From the NCBI GenBank assembly GCA_016710765.1, contig JADJUJ010000016.1:1-64000 (forward strand): DNA of 64,000 nucleotides, read 5' to 3'. Below the pieces are notes generated by a model, which saw nothing but the letters and a program-made list of their open reading frames with translations, had not been told where the DNA came from and did not search any database. Positions 1 through 9,152 of this stretch are shown here, piece by piece. Position numbers and translations under genes: made by a program. Every line of letters begins with the position of its first letter. Position 1 is the stretch's first letter. Source of the DNA: Lewinellaceae bacterium. Its GTDB lineage: Bacteria; Bacteroidota; Bacteroidia; Chitinophagales; Saprospiraceae.

Positions 1-1771
1 GTCAATATACCGTTCAGGTGCAGGCACCCAATGGGTTTACAGCGCCACACAAACAGTGTCGGTTACCGAAGATACTGACGCTCCGGACGTTTCCGCAACT
101 GCAAGGTGCTGAATTGCCATCAATGTTTCGGCTGCCTTAACGGGAACATCAATGTTATCAGGTGTAACCTACCAGTGGATGGGTCCCGCTGGTTTTAACA
201 GCAATCTTGCCATTACCCAAACTTCTCTGGCAGGTAATTATGTACTTACTGTAACCGGGCTAAATGGTTGCACCGTAACCACGGTTACTACTGTTTTGCA
301 GGATACTATGCCGCCAGATGCACAAATTACAGGTGAAACACTTTTGGATTGCAATCAAACCACAGCTGGTTTGACCGCATTGTCTGTTGCAGGTACGGCG
401 TGGGTATGGGGTGGTCCAGGTAATTTTTCAGCCAATACCACTTCCGTTGATGTAAGTCAACAAGGCGACTACATTGTCACCATTACTGCTCCCAATGGGT
501 GTACCAACACCGCGAATTGGATGGTTCTGCAGGATACTATTTCACCCAGTATCCAGGTTTTGGGTGGCACGCTGACATGCAGTGCTCCATCACTCGCACT
601 GGTGGTAAGTTCCAGCGATCCCTTAACCCAATATGCTTGGTCGGGGCCGGGAGGATTCAGCAGTATCATTGCAGCGCCACAGGTAAACCTGGCTGGCGTC
701 TATGCAGTGCTCGCCACCGCGGGCAACGGATGCACCGCTTCAGCAAGTTTGGTTGTACCGGCAGACCAACAGGCACCCGTTTTTTCTGTATCAGGTGACA
801 CTATTACCTGTGCAGATCCCATCAGTACTGCCATTGCCAATGGTCTTGACGTTGGTACTGCATTGCAATGGACTGGTCCGGGTGGATTTCAGCAAAACGG
901 CATTGAGGTATCCATCAGCCAGCCAGGCGTATACCAGGCTACGGCAACCGGAACCAATGGATGTACGGCCGTTCAATCGCTGGCGGTTCCAACAGACACC
1001 ATGGCGCCCATTGTTGTATTGACTGGCGATGTGATTACCTGTCGCGACTCCCTGGCTCAAATTACTGCTCAGGTACAGCCAGCAGGGGGCACCTTGGTTT
1101 GGGCAGGACCACAGCCTGGCTTACCGGCAGATCTAGTGGTAACGGTAATGCTTCCAGGCTTGTATCAGATCACCGTAACCGGGCCAAATGGTTGCACCCA
1201 AACGGCAGAAACCCTGGTAGAAATAATAGAGCCGAGTTGGACGGTTGACTTAGGTCCTGACCTCGTGTTTTGGGAAGGGAACTGGGTGATGTTGGATTTA
1301 AATACCGATCTCCCCAAGGCTCAACTGCAATCAATTGAATGGACCCCAGTTTTCAGTTGCTCCAATTGCATGAGCCAATATTGGAGAGCCCAGGAAACCG
1401 TAACGGTTCAGGTTACCCTGGAGGATAAGAATGGCTGCTTAATGAGCGATCAGGTATTAGTGGAAGTCAGAAAACGAGGCAGTTTGTACATACCCAATAT
1501 ATTTTCACCCAATGCTGATGGACGTGATGATGAATTTGAGATTTTTTCCAGTAATCCTAACCTTAGGATCCAGCATTTCAGGGTGTACGACCGCTGGGGA
1601 AGCCTTGTTTTTGAGGCTTTGGATTTTGCTCCCGGAGACCAGTCTGGCCGCTGGGACGGACGCTTTAAGGGACAGGACGTTCAGCCAGGGGTTTACGTCT
1701 GGACGGCAATTGTAGCATTTGAGGATGGTGCTAAAGAATTGTTGAAAGGCGATGTCACCATCGTACGCTAA
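1..1771 (+). CDS. Type IX-secreted repeat protein with type B C-terminal sorting domain (5' end missing, frameshifted near its start)
   Basis: This is the C-terminal part of a large cell-surface or secreted protein whose start lies before the window. From base 152 one open frame encodes at least five copies of a roughly 90-residue Ig/PKD-like module. Each copy has a Cys after a G-x-x-L/I stretch, a W-GPGGF core and an NGCT motif near its end. The last ~95 residues (from YIPNIFSPNADG, through YDRWG and WDG, to GVYVW) match the gliding-motility-associated or type B type IX secretion signal (TIGR04131/CHU_C family), so export by the T9SS is expected. In bases 1-150 the repeat pattern is readable only by switching frames near base 48 and again around 100-127, which looks like sequence error rather than decay. 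The ligand or role is unknown; adhesins and gliding-associated surface proteins have this build. The stop overlaps that of the convergent ArsC-like gene. Confidence 0.85.
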
Positions 1772-2129
1772 TCCAAATTGGTCAGATCCTTATTCAAGTC
1801 TTCTATAGCCTCGGCGCTCCGCACGATCCAGGCTTTTCGTCATGCACCACAATTGGTCGTTCAGCAAAATAGGATGTGCTACAATGGCTTGAATCCATTG
1901 TTCATCGGAAAGCGTTTTTTCCTTAAACTGCTCCAGGAAAACCTTTTCTTTCGTGCGTATGATATCCAGCGGCTTTTTTGTGGAGCAGATTGAGCAGATG
2001 GCGTAATTCCTTCGCCTCGGGCGGGTTATCGAGGTACAACACTGTTTCAAAGTCTTGTCCGCAGGATTGCAAGGTTGCCAGTGCAGCGCGGCTTTTTCCG
2101 CAGCGGTTGTTGTGGTATATTTTTAACAT
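1768..2129 (-). CDS. ArsC/Spx-family (arsenate reductase-like) protein, frameshifted
   Basis: The N-terminus reads MLKIYHNNRCGKSRAAL, the thioredoxin-fold start of the ArsC family with the single active-site Cys in NRCGKSR. The protein then has to be followed through three frames: a switch near 1978 at a run of six T, one near 1872, and one near 1837 at a T run. Corrected this way it continues through a KKPLDIIRTKE segment and a PIVVHDEKAWIVRS segment, the conserved substrate/Arg region of ArsC/YffB proteins, and ends at 1768 with a length of about 118 residues, which is normal for the family. The three breaks are most simply missing bases in the consensus. Members reduce arsenate with glutathione or glutaredoxin, or act as small redox regulators; nothing here decides between these. 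No ars operon is nearby. Confidence 0.75.
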
Positions 2130-2147
2130 TGTAACAGGGTTAATGTC

Positions 2148-2612
2148 CTAATTCCGCAAAGATATGGTGACAGAAGCATAAGGCCTATTGTCAATCTGTT
2201 GGCGGTCAAATCTATAAAAAAACATTTTACCCGCATAAAAATCCAGGTTTCCACCGGCATTGCCGTGCCGTGCTTCAATTGCCTGGCGGAGCTGCTGAAA
2301 ATCGGCATCATCGCTGGTGGCAAAAACCAACGTGTTGGCATCTACATCCCAAAGCAGGACCTGTTGGTACAGGGTAGTACCGTCGTGGAGCGTGGTTTCC
2401 CAACACTTATAGTACCTTCTGATGCTGACGCCGTCTTTTGTAACGGTGTTCAACAAATCAAATCCTTGTTGCTGGATCAAATTTTGTTTTTCGTCATAGC
2501 CCGCCCGTTGGAGTGTCTGGAGGATTTCCAGTTCCATATTGGGGCATTGCGCTTTTAACATTACATTCGTTGCAAGGAAAAGGAGTAGCAGCAGGTTTTT
2601 CAATACCATCAT
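2148..2612 (-). CDS. Hypothetical exported protein
   Basis: I chose the start at the MMVLKN methionine pair because it is followed at once by a hydrophobic signal peptide (KNLLLLLFLATNVMLKAQ) with cleavage likely after the AQ; the frame is open further upstream but that part does not look coding. The mature part is about 130 residues with no motif I recognise: a helical start, then alternating polar strands. The 3' end overlaps the promoter motif of the downstream ArsC-like gene, so the two genes may be separately transcribed. It is probably a periplasmic protein, function unknown. Confidence 0.55.
   Translation of the reverse strand: MMVLKNLLLLLFLATNVMLKAQCPNMELEILQTLQRAGYDEKQNLIQQQGFDLLNTVTKDGVSIRRYYKCWETTLHDGTTLYQQVLLWDVDANTLVFATSDDADFQQLRQAIEARHGNAGGNLDFYAGKMFFYRFDRQQIDNRPYASVTISLRN
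2157..2164 (-). promoter_or_regulatory. Bacteroidota -7 promoter element for the ArsC-like gene
   Basis: On the minus strand TATCTTTG matches the Bacteroidota sigma-ABfr -7 consensus TAnnTTTG, 27 bases before the ATG at 2129. No clear -33 TTG stands at the usual 19-21 base distance, so the call rests on the -7 box alone. Confidence 0.4.
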
Positions 2613-2719
2613 AAAAAGCAAAGTTGGAACCAAGATAACGCGATGAGCCAAGATGTATTGCAAAATAAATATATAAATAATTTGTGTCAGGTGTTTTTCT
2701 CCTAACAAATGTACTGTTC

Positions 2720-3685
2720 ATGAAAATAGCCATTACAGGTGCTTCCGGGCATATTGGTGCGGCCGTTTGCCGGGTTTTATTGGAGGCTGGGCACGATCTG
2801 ACGGCCCTTGTGCATTCCGACCAGCGGGGAATCGCAGGCTTGCCCTTAAGGACCGTTTCAGGAAGTATTCTTGATCCGAATTCGTTGGACGCCCTTACCA
2901 AAGATGCCGAGGTGCTGGTACATCTGGCCAGTTTGATCAGTATTGGAAACCTCTCAAAATCAATATTAGAGGAAGTAAACATACGTGGGACACAAGCGGT
3001 GTTGGCCGCATGTACCCGTAATGGGGTGCGCCGTTTGGTGTATTTTAGTTCCGTGCACGCCTACAAAACACCTGCACACGTACAGGCTTTTGACGAAAAT
3101 ATTCCACTTGCCAATGCGTTGGATTTTCCCTACGCCCAAACCAAAGCAGCGGCGCAGCGGCTTGTTGTCCAAGAAAAACAACTGGAGACGATCGTTTTAA
3201 ACCCAAGTTCAGTGCTGGGCCCCTGGGATTTTAAACCTTCTCTGCAAGGGAAAATGTTACTCGACTTTACACTAGGACGCATTCCTTTGCTTCCGCCCGG
3301 TGGTTTCGACTGGGTGGATAACAGGGATGTAGCAAAGGTGGTATTGGCAGCACTGACGCAGGGCGTATCAGGAGAGGCTTATTTGCTGACTGGTCGTTAT
3401 GCCAGTGTTCAGGAAATGGCCAATATGGTTTGCCAGTTGGCTGGCAGGAAGCCCCCAATATTGTCGGCCCCAATGTGGACGCTAAAAATGGCGCTTCCAT
3501 TGCTGCAGGCCTGGAGCTGGGCGTTGAAAGAACCACCGCTGTACACGGCAGAATCATTAATCCACCTACAGGAGGGACATCCCAATATATCTTCCGAAAA
3601 AGCCCGTTTGGCATTCGGGTTTGAAGCCCGCCCGCTGGAAACAACAGTTCAAGACGCTTTGGACTGGTTATTAAACAAACAATAA
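2720..3685 (+). CDS. NAD(P)-dependent epimerase/3beta-HSD-like short-chain dehydrogenase
   Basis: An extended SDR of about 321 residues. The start at 2720 is chosen because MKIAITGASGHIG puts the Rossmann GxxGxxG motif at residues 7-13, as in the family; an upstream in-frame start would add 12 unrelated residues. The catalytic pair is YAQTK (YxxxK) near residue 140, with the Ser in YFSSVHA about 25 residues before it. The sequence most resembles the NAD-dependent epimerase/dehydratase and 3-beta-hydroxysteroid dehydrogenase branch (dihydroflavonol-reductase/HpnA-like), so an alcohol/ketone redox role on a lipid, terpenoid or sugar is expected. It lies 19 bases before the steroid-5-alpha-reductase-like gene and is probably co-transcribed with it. 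Substrate unknown. Confidence 0.8.
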   Translation: MKIAITGASGHIGAAVCRVLLEAGHDLTALVHSDQRGIAGLPLRTVSGSILDPNSLDALTKDAEVLVHLASLISIGNLSKSILEEVNIRGTQAVLAACTRNGVRRLVYFSSVHAYKTPAHVQAFDENIPLANALDFPYAQTKAAAQRLVVQEKQLETIVLNPSSVLGPWDFKPSLQGKMLLDFTLGRIPLLPPGGFDWVDNRDVAKVVLAALTQGVSGEAYLLTGRYASVQEMANMVCQLAGRKPPILSAPMWTLKMALPLLQAWSWALKEPPLYTAESLIHLQEGHPNISSEKARLAFGFEARPLETTVQDALDWLLNKQ

Positions 3686-3704
3686 ACCCACCCCGAACCC
3701 TGTC

Positions 3705-4454
3705 ATGCTCAATTACCAACTTATTGCCTATTGCTGGCTCTGCATTGGCCTGCTCGTATTTGTTTTACTGCTTTTCATTAAGGCGCCTTATGGGCGACAT
3801 ACGCGCACAGGGTGGGGCCCCATGATCGACAACCGTCTGGGCTGGGTATTGATGGAATTGGTGGTTTTGGGAATTCTGCTCTATTTTGTTTGGCATGGGG
3901 AAAATGCCATTAGTCTGCCTATAGCGGTTATTTTGGCCTTGTTTGCTGCTCATTATATCCACAGGAGCCTGATTTTCCCTTTTGCATTGCATACCAAAGG
4001 GAAAAAAATGCCCTTGCTCATCATGCTCATGGCAGTGGGTTTTAATACGATGAACGGCTATTTGTTGGGCTGGTATTTTGGGAACCTTGCCAATTACCCT
4101 TCCAACTGGCTTTGGGACCCTCATTTTTTGCTTGGTCTGGCCTTGTTTCTGATGGGTATGGGAATTAACATCTGGTCGGACTACCACCTGATTGCATTGC
4201 GAAAACCGGGTGAAACAGGGTACAAAATCCCGGAAGGAGGCTTGTTTCGGTACATTAGCTGCCCCAACCACTTTGGCGAAATCCTGGAATGGACAGGTTT
4301 CGCGGTGCTCAACTGGAGTCTGCCGGGGTTGATTTTTGCCATATGGACTTTTGCCAACCTTGCGCCTCGGGCCTTGGCACATCATCGCTGGTATCGCGAA
4401 AAATTTGTGGACTATCCAAAGGAAAGAAAGGCGCTTATTCCTGGCGTGTGGTAA
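3705..4454 (+). CDS. Steroid 5-alpha-reductase-like membrane oxidoreductase (DUF1295/SRD5A superfamily)
   Basis: The 249-residue protein has six or seven hydrophobic segments and the C-terminal signature of the 3-oxo-5-alpha-steroid 4-dehydrogenase family: the segment KIPEGGLFRYISCPNHFGEI followed by the helix EILEWTGFAV, then the H-H-x-W-Y-R-x-x-F ending (AHHRWYREKFVDYPKERKALIPG). The family reduces a C=C bond conjugated to a carbonyl with NADPH in the membrane. The length matches SRD5A enzymes. It follows the 3beta-HSD-like gene by 19 bases and is followed by a strong terminator, which suggests a two-gene unit. Its real substrate in this bacterium is unknown; sterol-like, terpenoid or fatty enone substrates are possible. 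Confidence 0.8.
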   Translation: MLNYQLIAYCWLCIGLLVFVLLLFIKAPYGRHTRTGWGPMIDNRLGWVLMELVVLGILLYFVWHGENAISLPIAVILALFAAHYIHRSLIFPFALHTKGKKMPLLIMLMAVGFNTMNGYLLGWYFGNLANYPSNWLWDPHFLLGLALFLMGMGINIWSDYHLIALRKPGETGYKIPEGGLFRYISCPNHFGEILEWTGFAVLNWSLPGLIFAIWTFANLAPRALAHHRWYREKFVDYPKERKALIPGVW

Positions 4455-4533
4455 GACTGTGTTCGGGTAATATTGCGGATAATGAAACCCAAAAAATCCA
4501 CATTTACCCAACCCCCCAAACATGCTCTAATGG

Positions 4534-4563
4534 AAAAGGCGGGTGTTTTCACCCGCCTTTTTG
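4534..4563 (+). terminator. Rho-independent terminator
   Basis: A 12-base stem (AAAAGGCGGGTG pairing with CACCCGCCTTTT), a four-base loop and a trailing T run, 80 bases after the steroid-reductase-like gene. It ends the two-gene unit. Confidence 0.85.
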
Positions 4564-4628
4564 TATTTAAACCCACGCTTTGCCGGACTTTCGCCTCTGA
4601 CGTAAGCAAGTGCTAAGTTTTGAAAATT

Positions 4629-4644
4629 GTAACTATTTAGGTAC
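4629..4644 (+). repeat. Left terminal inverted repeat of the IS66-type element
   Basis: Sixteen bases, GTAACTATTTAGGTAC, exactly complementary to 6072..6087. The transposase start codon lies just inside it. Confidence 0.85.
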
Positions 4645-4647
4645 TCG

Positions 4648-6079
4648 TTGAATCTCAAAAAAATCATAACTTTCGACAAAAGTATTGCATTGAAGTTACC
4701 GGATACCATAGAAGGTTGCCACGAACTGATAAAACAGTTATTGGTAGTTGTCGAAGGCTTGCAACGTGAAGTTCAGGACTTGAAAGATCGCCTAAATAAG
4801 AACAGTCGCAACAGCCATCGGCCACCGTCAACAGATGGTTTGCGCAAGCCTGCCTTGCCAGCAAAGAAGGGCGGTAAACGAGGTGGTCAGTCAGGCCTAA
4901 AGGCAAGACGTTAAAGATGGTAGCTCACCCTGATGAGGTCAGCAAAGTTAAAACCAACGGTTTGTGCCGCTTGTCAGCAGCAACGGGGGCCAAACGGACC
5001 TTGTGCTGGAGAATAAACGCCAAGTATTTGAATTGCCTCCGACCCGCCTTCATGTACTCGAATACCAGCGCTATGGCTGCACTTGTGGACATTGCGGGCA
5101 TGTGAACAAAGCAAATTTTCCATCCGGTGTTGCTGCTCCTGTGCAATATGGCCCCGCGTAAAAGCCTTGGTGACCTTGCTGCATCAAAATGGTTGTCTGT
5201 CGGTATCTAAAATACAAAGCCTGTTTGAGGATTTGTTTGGAGGCCGCATTAATGAAGCGACCATTCAGGAATGCCAACGAACCGCCTACGAGCGCCTGGA
5301 GATAGAAAAGCCTATATTCAGCAGCAAGTACAACAATCCGAGCGCATTCACGCCGATGAAACCGGTGTGCGTTGTGCTGGGAATTGTTTTGGCTGCATGA
5401 ACTGGGCAACGAGCGCTTTACCTACCAGTTTGTACACAAGCGGCGCGGCATAGAAGCACACCAGGAGGAGCAAAGTCTATTGCTAAATTTTAAAGGCTGG
5501 CTCCTACACGACTGCTGGGCACCTTATTTTAATCTCGAGAAATGCCAACACGCTTTGTGCAACGCCCACTTGTTGCGAGAGTTAAACGCCCTGCAGGAAC
5601 GAAAACGAAAATGGGCGGCTAACTTCCATGCCTTCTTGCTGGATTTGCATAAAAAAACGGACCAGGGGCGTGGCCAATTGCCAGAACACTTACGCCCTTC
5701 AATAATCCGAAAATACAGCCGTTTGCTGGAGGCCGGATACAGAGAAGAACCCCAGCCACAAAAAAGCGCCCGAGGACGACCCAAAAAATCTAAGGGACGT
5801 AACCTCCTGGAACGTCTTGATATGCACTGGGAAGCCGTCTTGGCATTTGCGCACCACAAAAAGGTGCCTTTCACCAATAACCTGGCGGAAAGGGATATTC
5901 GTCCGGCTAAATCAAAATTGAAAGTCGCTGGCTGCTTCCGTACACTCACCGGGGCACAGGCTTACGCCCGCATCCACAGTTTTATCTCTACTGTGCGTAA
6001 AAATCAATACAATGCTTTCAATGAACTTGTTAATATCTTCAACGGCTTAACGCCGAGTTATCGAGCTGTGGGTACCTAA
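4648..6079 (+). pseudogene. tnpC: IS66 transposase TnpC, frameshifted
   Basis: The protein starts at a TTG just inside the left repeat. It shows the IS66 features in order: a leucine-rich helix (residues 20-50), the NSRNSHRPPSTDG motif, a basic stretch, a Cys-rich zinc segment (CTCGHCGHV) and the DDE catalytic core (HADETG; HDCW; NNLAERDIRPAK). It can be followed only by changing frame near 4900, 4965, 5155, between 5300 and 5340, and near 5390. The last ~235 residues are intact in one frame. With the consensus as given no functional transposase is made. Because neighbouring host genes show the same kind of single-base breaks, some of these may be sequencing indels rather than true decay. Confidence 0.85.
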
Positions 6080-6087
6080 ATAGTTAC
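6072..6087 (+). repeat. Right terminal inverted repeat of the IS66-type element
   Basis: GTACCTAAATAGTTAC, the exact complement of 4629..4644. The transposase stop codon overlaps its beginning. Confidence 0.85.
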
Positions 6088-6118
6088 CATTACTCATTGT
6101 TTATTAACAAAGAATATT

Positions 6119-6331
6119 ATGAAGCGAATAGGCATTATTGTTCTAATAATAGGACTGGTGATTACCCTTTTTACAGGCTTTCGTTACGTAACAAAAGAAA
6201 AAGTTGTGGATATTGGAAACTTGGAGATTACCCGTGATCAAAACCATACTATGGCATGGTCACCACTGCTTGGAATAGCGGTGATTCTAGTTGGTGGGGG
6301 ACTGTTTTTCTTTGGATCTAAAAAAGAATGA
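6119..6331 (+). CDS. Small two-helix membrane protein
   Basis: Seventy residues with two hydrophobic helices (residues 4-21 and 47-66), a polar loop (VTKEKVVDIGNLEITRD) between them and a Lys-rich end. Similar short proteins occur in many Bacteroidota and proteobacteria as uncharacterised inner-membrane proteins. It sits just outside the IS66 element. Its clean start, open frame and membrane pattern make it probably real, but nothing indicates a function. Confidence 0.6.
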   Translation: MKRIGIIVLIIGLVITLFTGFRYVTKEKVVDIGNLEITRDQNHTMAWSPLLGIAVILVGGGLFFFGSKKE

Positions 6332-6646
6332 TCCTACATGGCTAATCCGGGCATTGTCCGGAGGGATAATTATATTTCAAAGCACCTTCCTGCCTTCAGC
6401 ACTAGCTGAAGGCAGGATATGGAAGTATGTTGGATTTTCCCGTCTGGCCAAAATGTTTTTTCTCGTCAGTTCCTCCATTTTTTCAGTCGCATAGCCCCGC
6501 TAGTGCAGTGTCCGGCGAAAAACAGCCCTTGTTTTTGCTCCCGAATGAAGATCCCCAACATACGTTAACTGGGCCAGTCACCATGACTGGTAACCAGGAC
6601 AAAGGGATTGATATTTTTGGATTGGGGGCGGAAACGAAGATGGATT
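6332..6646. other. 315-base stretch without a convincing gene
   Basis: Short open frames here have no recognisable protein pattern. The stretch holds one strong hairpin (6388..6417) and a weaker dyad (CCAGTCA-cca-TGACTGG, 6574..6590). It lies between the plus-strand small membrane protein and the 3' end of the minus-strand metalloprotease. Confidence 0.5.
6388..6417. repeat. Perfect 13-bp stem hairpin
   Basis: TCCTGCCTTCAGC, loop ACTA, then the exact complement. There is no U-tract on either side, so it is not a typical terminator. It could be a REP-like palindrome or a transcript-end structure. Confidence 0.55.
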
Positions 6647-7710
6647 TTACTTCTCGCTAATTACCTGTTGAATGGAATCCAACAGCTGTCGTCCTTCCGC
6701 CGAGAAATTATTCAGACTTCTTGTCCCTGCTTTAGCCGTCATGATAAAAGAAAAGTTATCGGCAATAATTTCATCCGGATGGATAATATATCCGGTGTTG
6801 TCTTTTATTTGACGATAAAAATCGGGCACATTGCGCATGTTCAGGGTAGGGTGGAGCCCATCTTCCTGGTAACAACCTTCCAGTGGCCATTGCGGAGTGG
6901 TTGCACTTCAAACAAACTGAATTCGAGGTACCCAAAGAACATCCGTTTCTTTTTGGTAAAGCCATTCTCATTGGCAAAAATGATGGGAATAGCAGTGATT
7001 GAACTGCCTTCCTGCGTTTTTAACCGAATCCCCTGTGCGAAATCAACGCCGTCCGGATTGTGCAATACCCGAGCTGCTAACGTTGCTGGCAGGTCCAGCA
7101 TTTCGTACCCAATTGGTTCAAATCCAATCAGTGCATACAGCGCCTTTTTCTTTTCGGGATTTAATCGGGTGTAGACATGCGACAACTCGTGGTACATGGT
7201 TTGGGTAAAGCCTGCTTCATCATCCGCTGCCAAAGCATCAGCAGGGATTACAATGCTGTTGTGGCGGGTATAATACACGCCCGGGCCGTAATGCCGGGCT
7301 TTGGTTTTGATCAATACCAGCGTGTCGGGGAAAACATTGTTCGCAAAGGACTTCGTAACAGGAAACATGGCCTTAATGGTTTTTGCCACCATCTTGGATT
7401 CGGCTACACTAAAGCCTTCCACATCGGTTTGCAAAAACTGCCGATAGGATGCTAACATTTTATCCCTTGAGCGCACGGAATCCAGGGGCTCTTTCATCTG
7501 GATGGACATTTCCACCGGGGTAACTTTATCAAAAAAGCCATCGCTGGGGTCGTATAGTATAGCCTTTGAGGCATCAGTGCTGTCGAGCAACAAAACCATA
7601 TGCTGTTCATCCAGTTTAAAGCTCCGAATGGGCTTTTGCGCAATACAGGCTTCTGTCAGGGTGATAGCAAGCAGAAAAAACAACACAAGGCTGAAACGCG
7701 TAGTCGACAT
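6647..7710 (-). CDS. Exported zinc metalloprotease-like protein (HExxH), frameshifted near its end
   Basis: The start MSTTRFSLV at 7710 gives a signal peptide ending around ACIAQ. The mature protein of about 330 residues carries one clear motif, YHELSHVY (HExxH), about two-thirds in, with a following conserved-looking aromatic region. This suggests a zinc-dependent peptidase acting in the periplasm or outside the cell; I cannot place it in a named family. The frame closes at 6841, but the neighbouring frame carries on directly with about 63 residues (NMRNVPDFYRQIKDNTG to SIQQVISEK), so a single-base indel around 6840-6870 is likely. It is the last gene of the minus-strand run permease-sirtuin-kinase-protease, 65 bases after the kinase. 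Confidence 0.6.
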
Positions 7711-7775
7711 AATAGTATGGGTATGAAATGAGTTCATGAACAGTTAGTTGTAGGTATAACGCCTTCAACGAGCGT

Positions 7776-9151
7776 TTAGGTGCTCTCGGCATATGGAAAA
7801 ACCAGATGAAAGCGTGTACCGCCTTCCAGGGCGTTTCTACGCTGATCTCCACGTGGTGCAATTGAAGGATACTTTGCACCAGAGAAAGCCCAATGCCTGC
7901 TCCCTTAATGCTTCGATGGCGCGGGCTCCGGAAGAAGGGTTCGAAAATAAATGCCTGCTCTTCAGCAGGGATGCCGGGTCCGTTGTCGATCACTTCCACA
8001 ATATGTCGCCCGTTTTCCGCACAAATAAGCCGGACTTTAACCCGGTGGTCGGGGCTGTATTTGCATCCATTTTCCATCAGGTTGAGCAATGCCGTGCGCA
8101 ACAAGGCTTCATTACCCAAAACTTTGAGCCGCTCTTCAGATTCTGGAAGGTTTTCAAGTTCCAGGGTAATTTTGAACTGCTCGGATCGGCGCTGTACCAT
8201 TTCTTTTGCCTGCCAAAGCACCTCATCCAGGCGTACAGGCTCTAATGAAACTGCTTTGGGATCGTTGATTACTTTGGACAGCAACAGCAGTTTTTCTTCC
8301 ACCTCACTGATTTCCCGGAGGTCGTCCAGCACGCTTCTCAGTGCATTTTTATACGACGCAGCATCGCGATCACGCTGAAGGGTAACATCTATCTGTGTGC
8401 GAACGGCTGTGAGCGGATTCCGCAGTTCATGTGATATGTTGGATAAAAACATGCGTTGCATACGGAATGCATGCTCCTGACGATCGAGTAGCCGGTTAAA
8501 TGTGGCCGTTAGCCGCGACATTTCATCTTTGCCGCCCGTGTGTTCCAACCTACGGCTTAGGTCATTTGGGCGGAGGGAGTCCATCTCATTCATGATGCGG
8601 AGCACAGGCGCCAGGGCCAGGCCTGCAAAATACCAGCCCAGGAACACAATTCCGGCAATGCCAAGCAGGAAACTGTAAATCAGGATGCGGCCCAACCGAC
8701 TGGCGCCTTGAGGATCGCAATAACCTTCAACAACAACCATAAACGGGGCACCAGAACTGCCTTTTTTTATCCGGCCCAGGGCATACAGATTGCGGTGTTT
8801 AAACTCCACATCACCTTGTCGCTGGATCTCCTGTAAGGTTTTTATCGAAACCGGTGGTGATTCGGTATGCACCGTAAAAACGCGTTCATAGGCGTCGTTG
8901 TACAAGCTGATGTTGTCCCGGTAAGGAAGGGTGTCGGCGTCAGAATCAATCCAATTGATCGGCAAAGGCTGAAGCAGTTGCGGATCATAAAGCGCCGTTT
9001 GGGCTGTCAGGTTTGCTTTAGAATCAAGACTGGCATAACAGTCGCGCACAGTTTGCCGACTGTAGGTCCACCACACATAAAACAACAGCGCCGCCAAAAT
9101 GCCGGCAGCTATGAGGGTGAACAGCAATGTGAGTCGCGTGCGAATTTGCAT
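7776..9151 (-). CDS. Membrane sensor histidine kinase, orphan; C-terminus frameshifted
   Basis: Domain order: a transmembrane helix (about 8-28), a periplasmic sensor region (about 30-155), a second helix (about 160-182), HAMP (about 183-235), HisKA with phospho-acceptor His in FLSNISHELRNPL (about 250), and HATPase with the N box (LMENGCKYSP), DNGPGIP, FEPFFRS and GAGIGLSLV. This is the OmpR-partner (class I) type, probably answering an envelope signal. The frame as given runs past the normal end; adding one G near 7824 gives the usual closing strand GTRFHLVFPYAEST and a stop at 7776. No response regulator lies beside it, which is unusual for this class. The start is two bases after the sirtuin stop, so they are co-transcribed. 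Confidence 0.85.
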
Positions 9152-9152
9152 G

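Larger units (their letters stand above)
4629..6087 (+). mobile_element. IS66-family insertion sequence (single-gene, about 1.46 kb)
   Basis: The element is bounded by a perfect 16-bp inverted repeat (GTAACTATTTAGGTAC at 4629..4644 and its complement at 6072..6087) and carries only a TnpC-type transposase, without tnpA/tnpB, like the short IS66 subgroup. The eight bases on each flank (tgaaaatt and cattactc) do not match, so no target duplication is visible; the copy may be old, or one flank may have been rearranged. Confidence 0.85.

Noticed and set aside
2199..2558. A 119-residue plus-strand frame
   Set aside because: It is antisense to the exported hypothetical protein, which has a proper signal peptide.
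6427..6660. A 77-residue open frame on the plus strand
   Set aside because: No start context, no protein pattern, and it runs into the antisense of the metalloprotease end.
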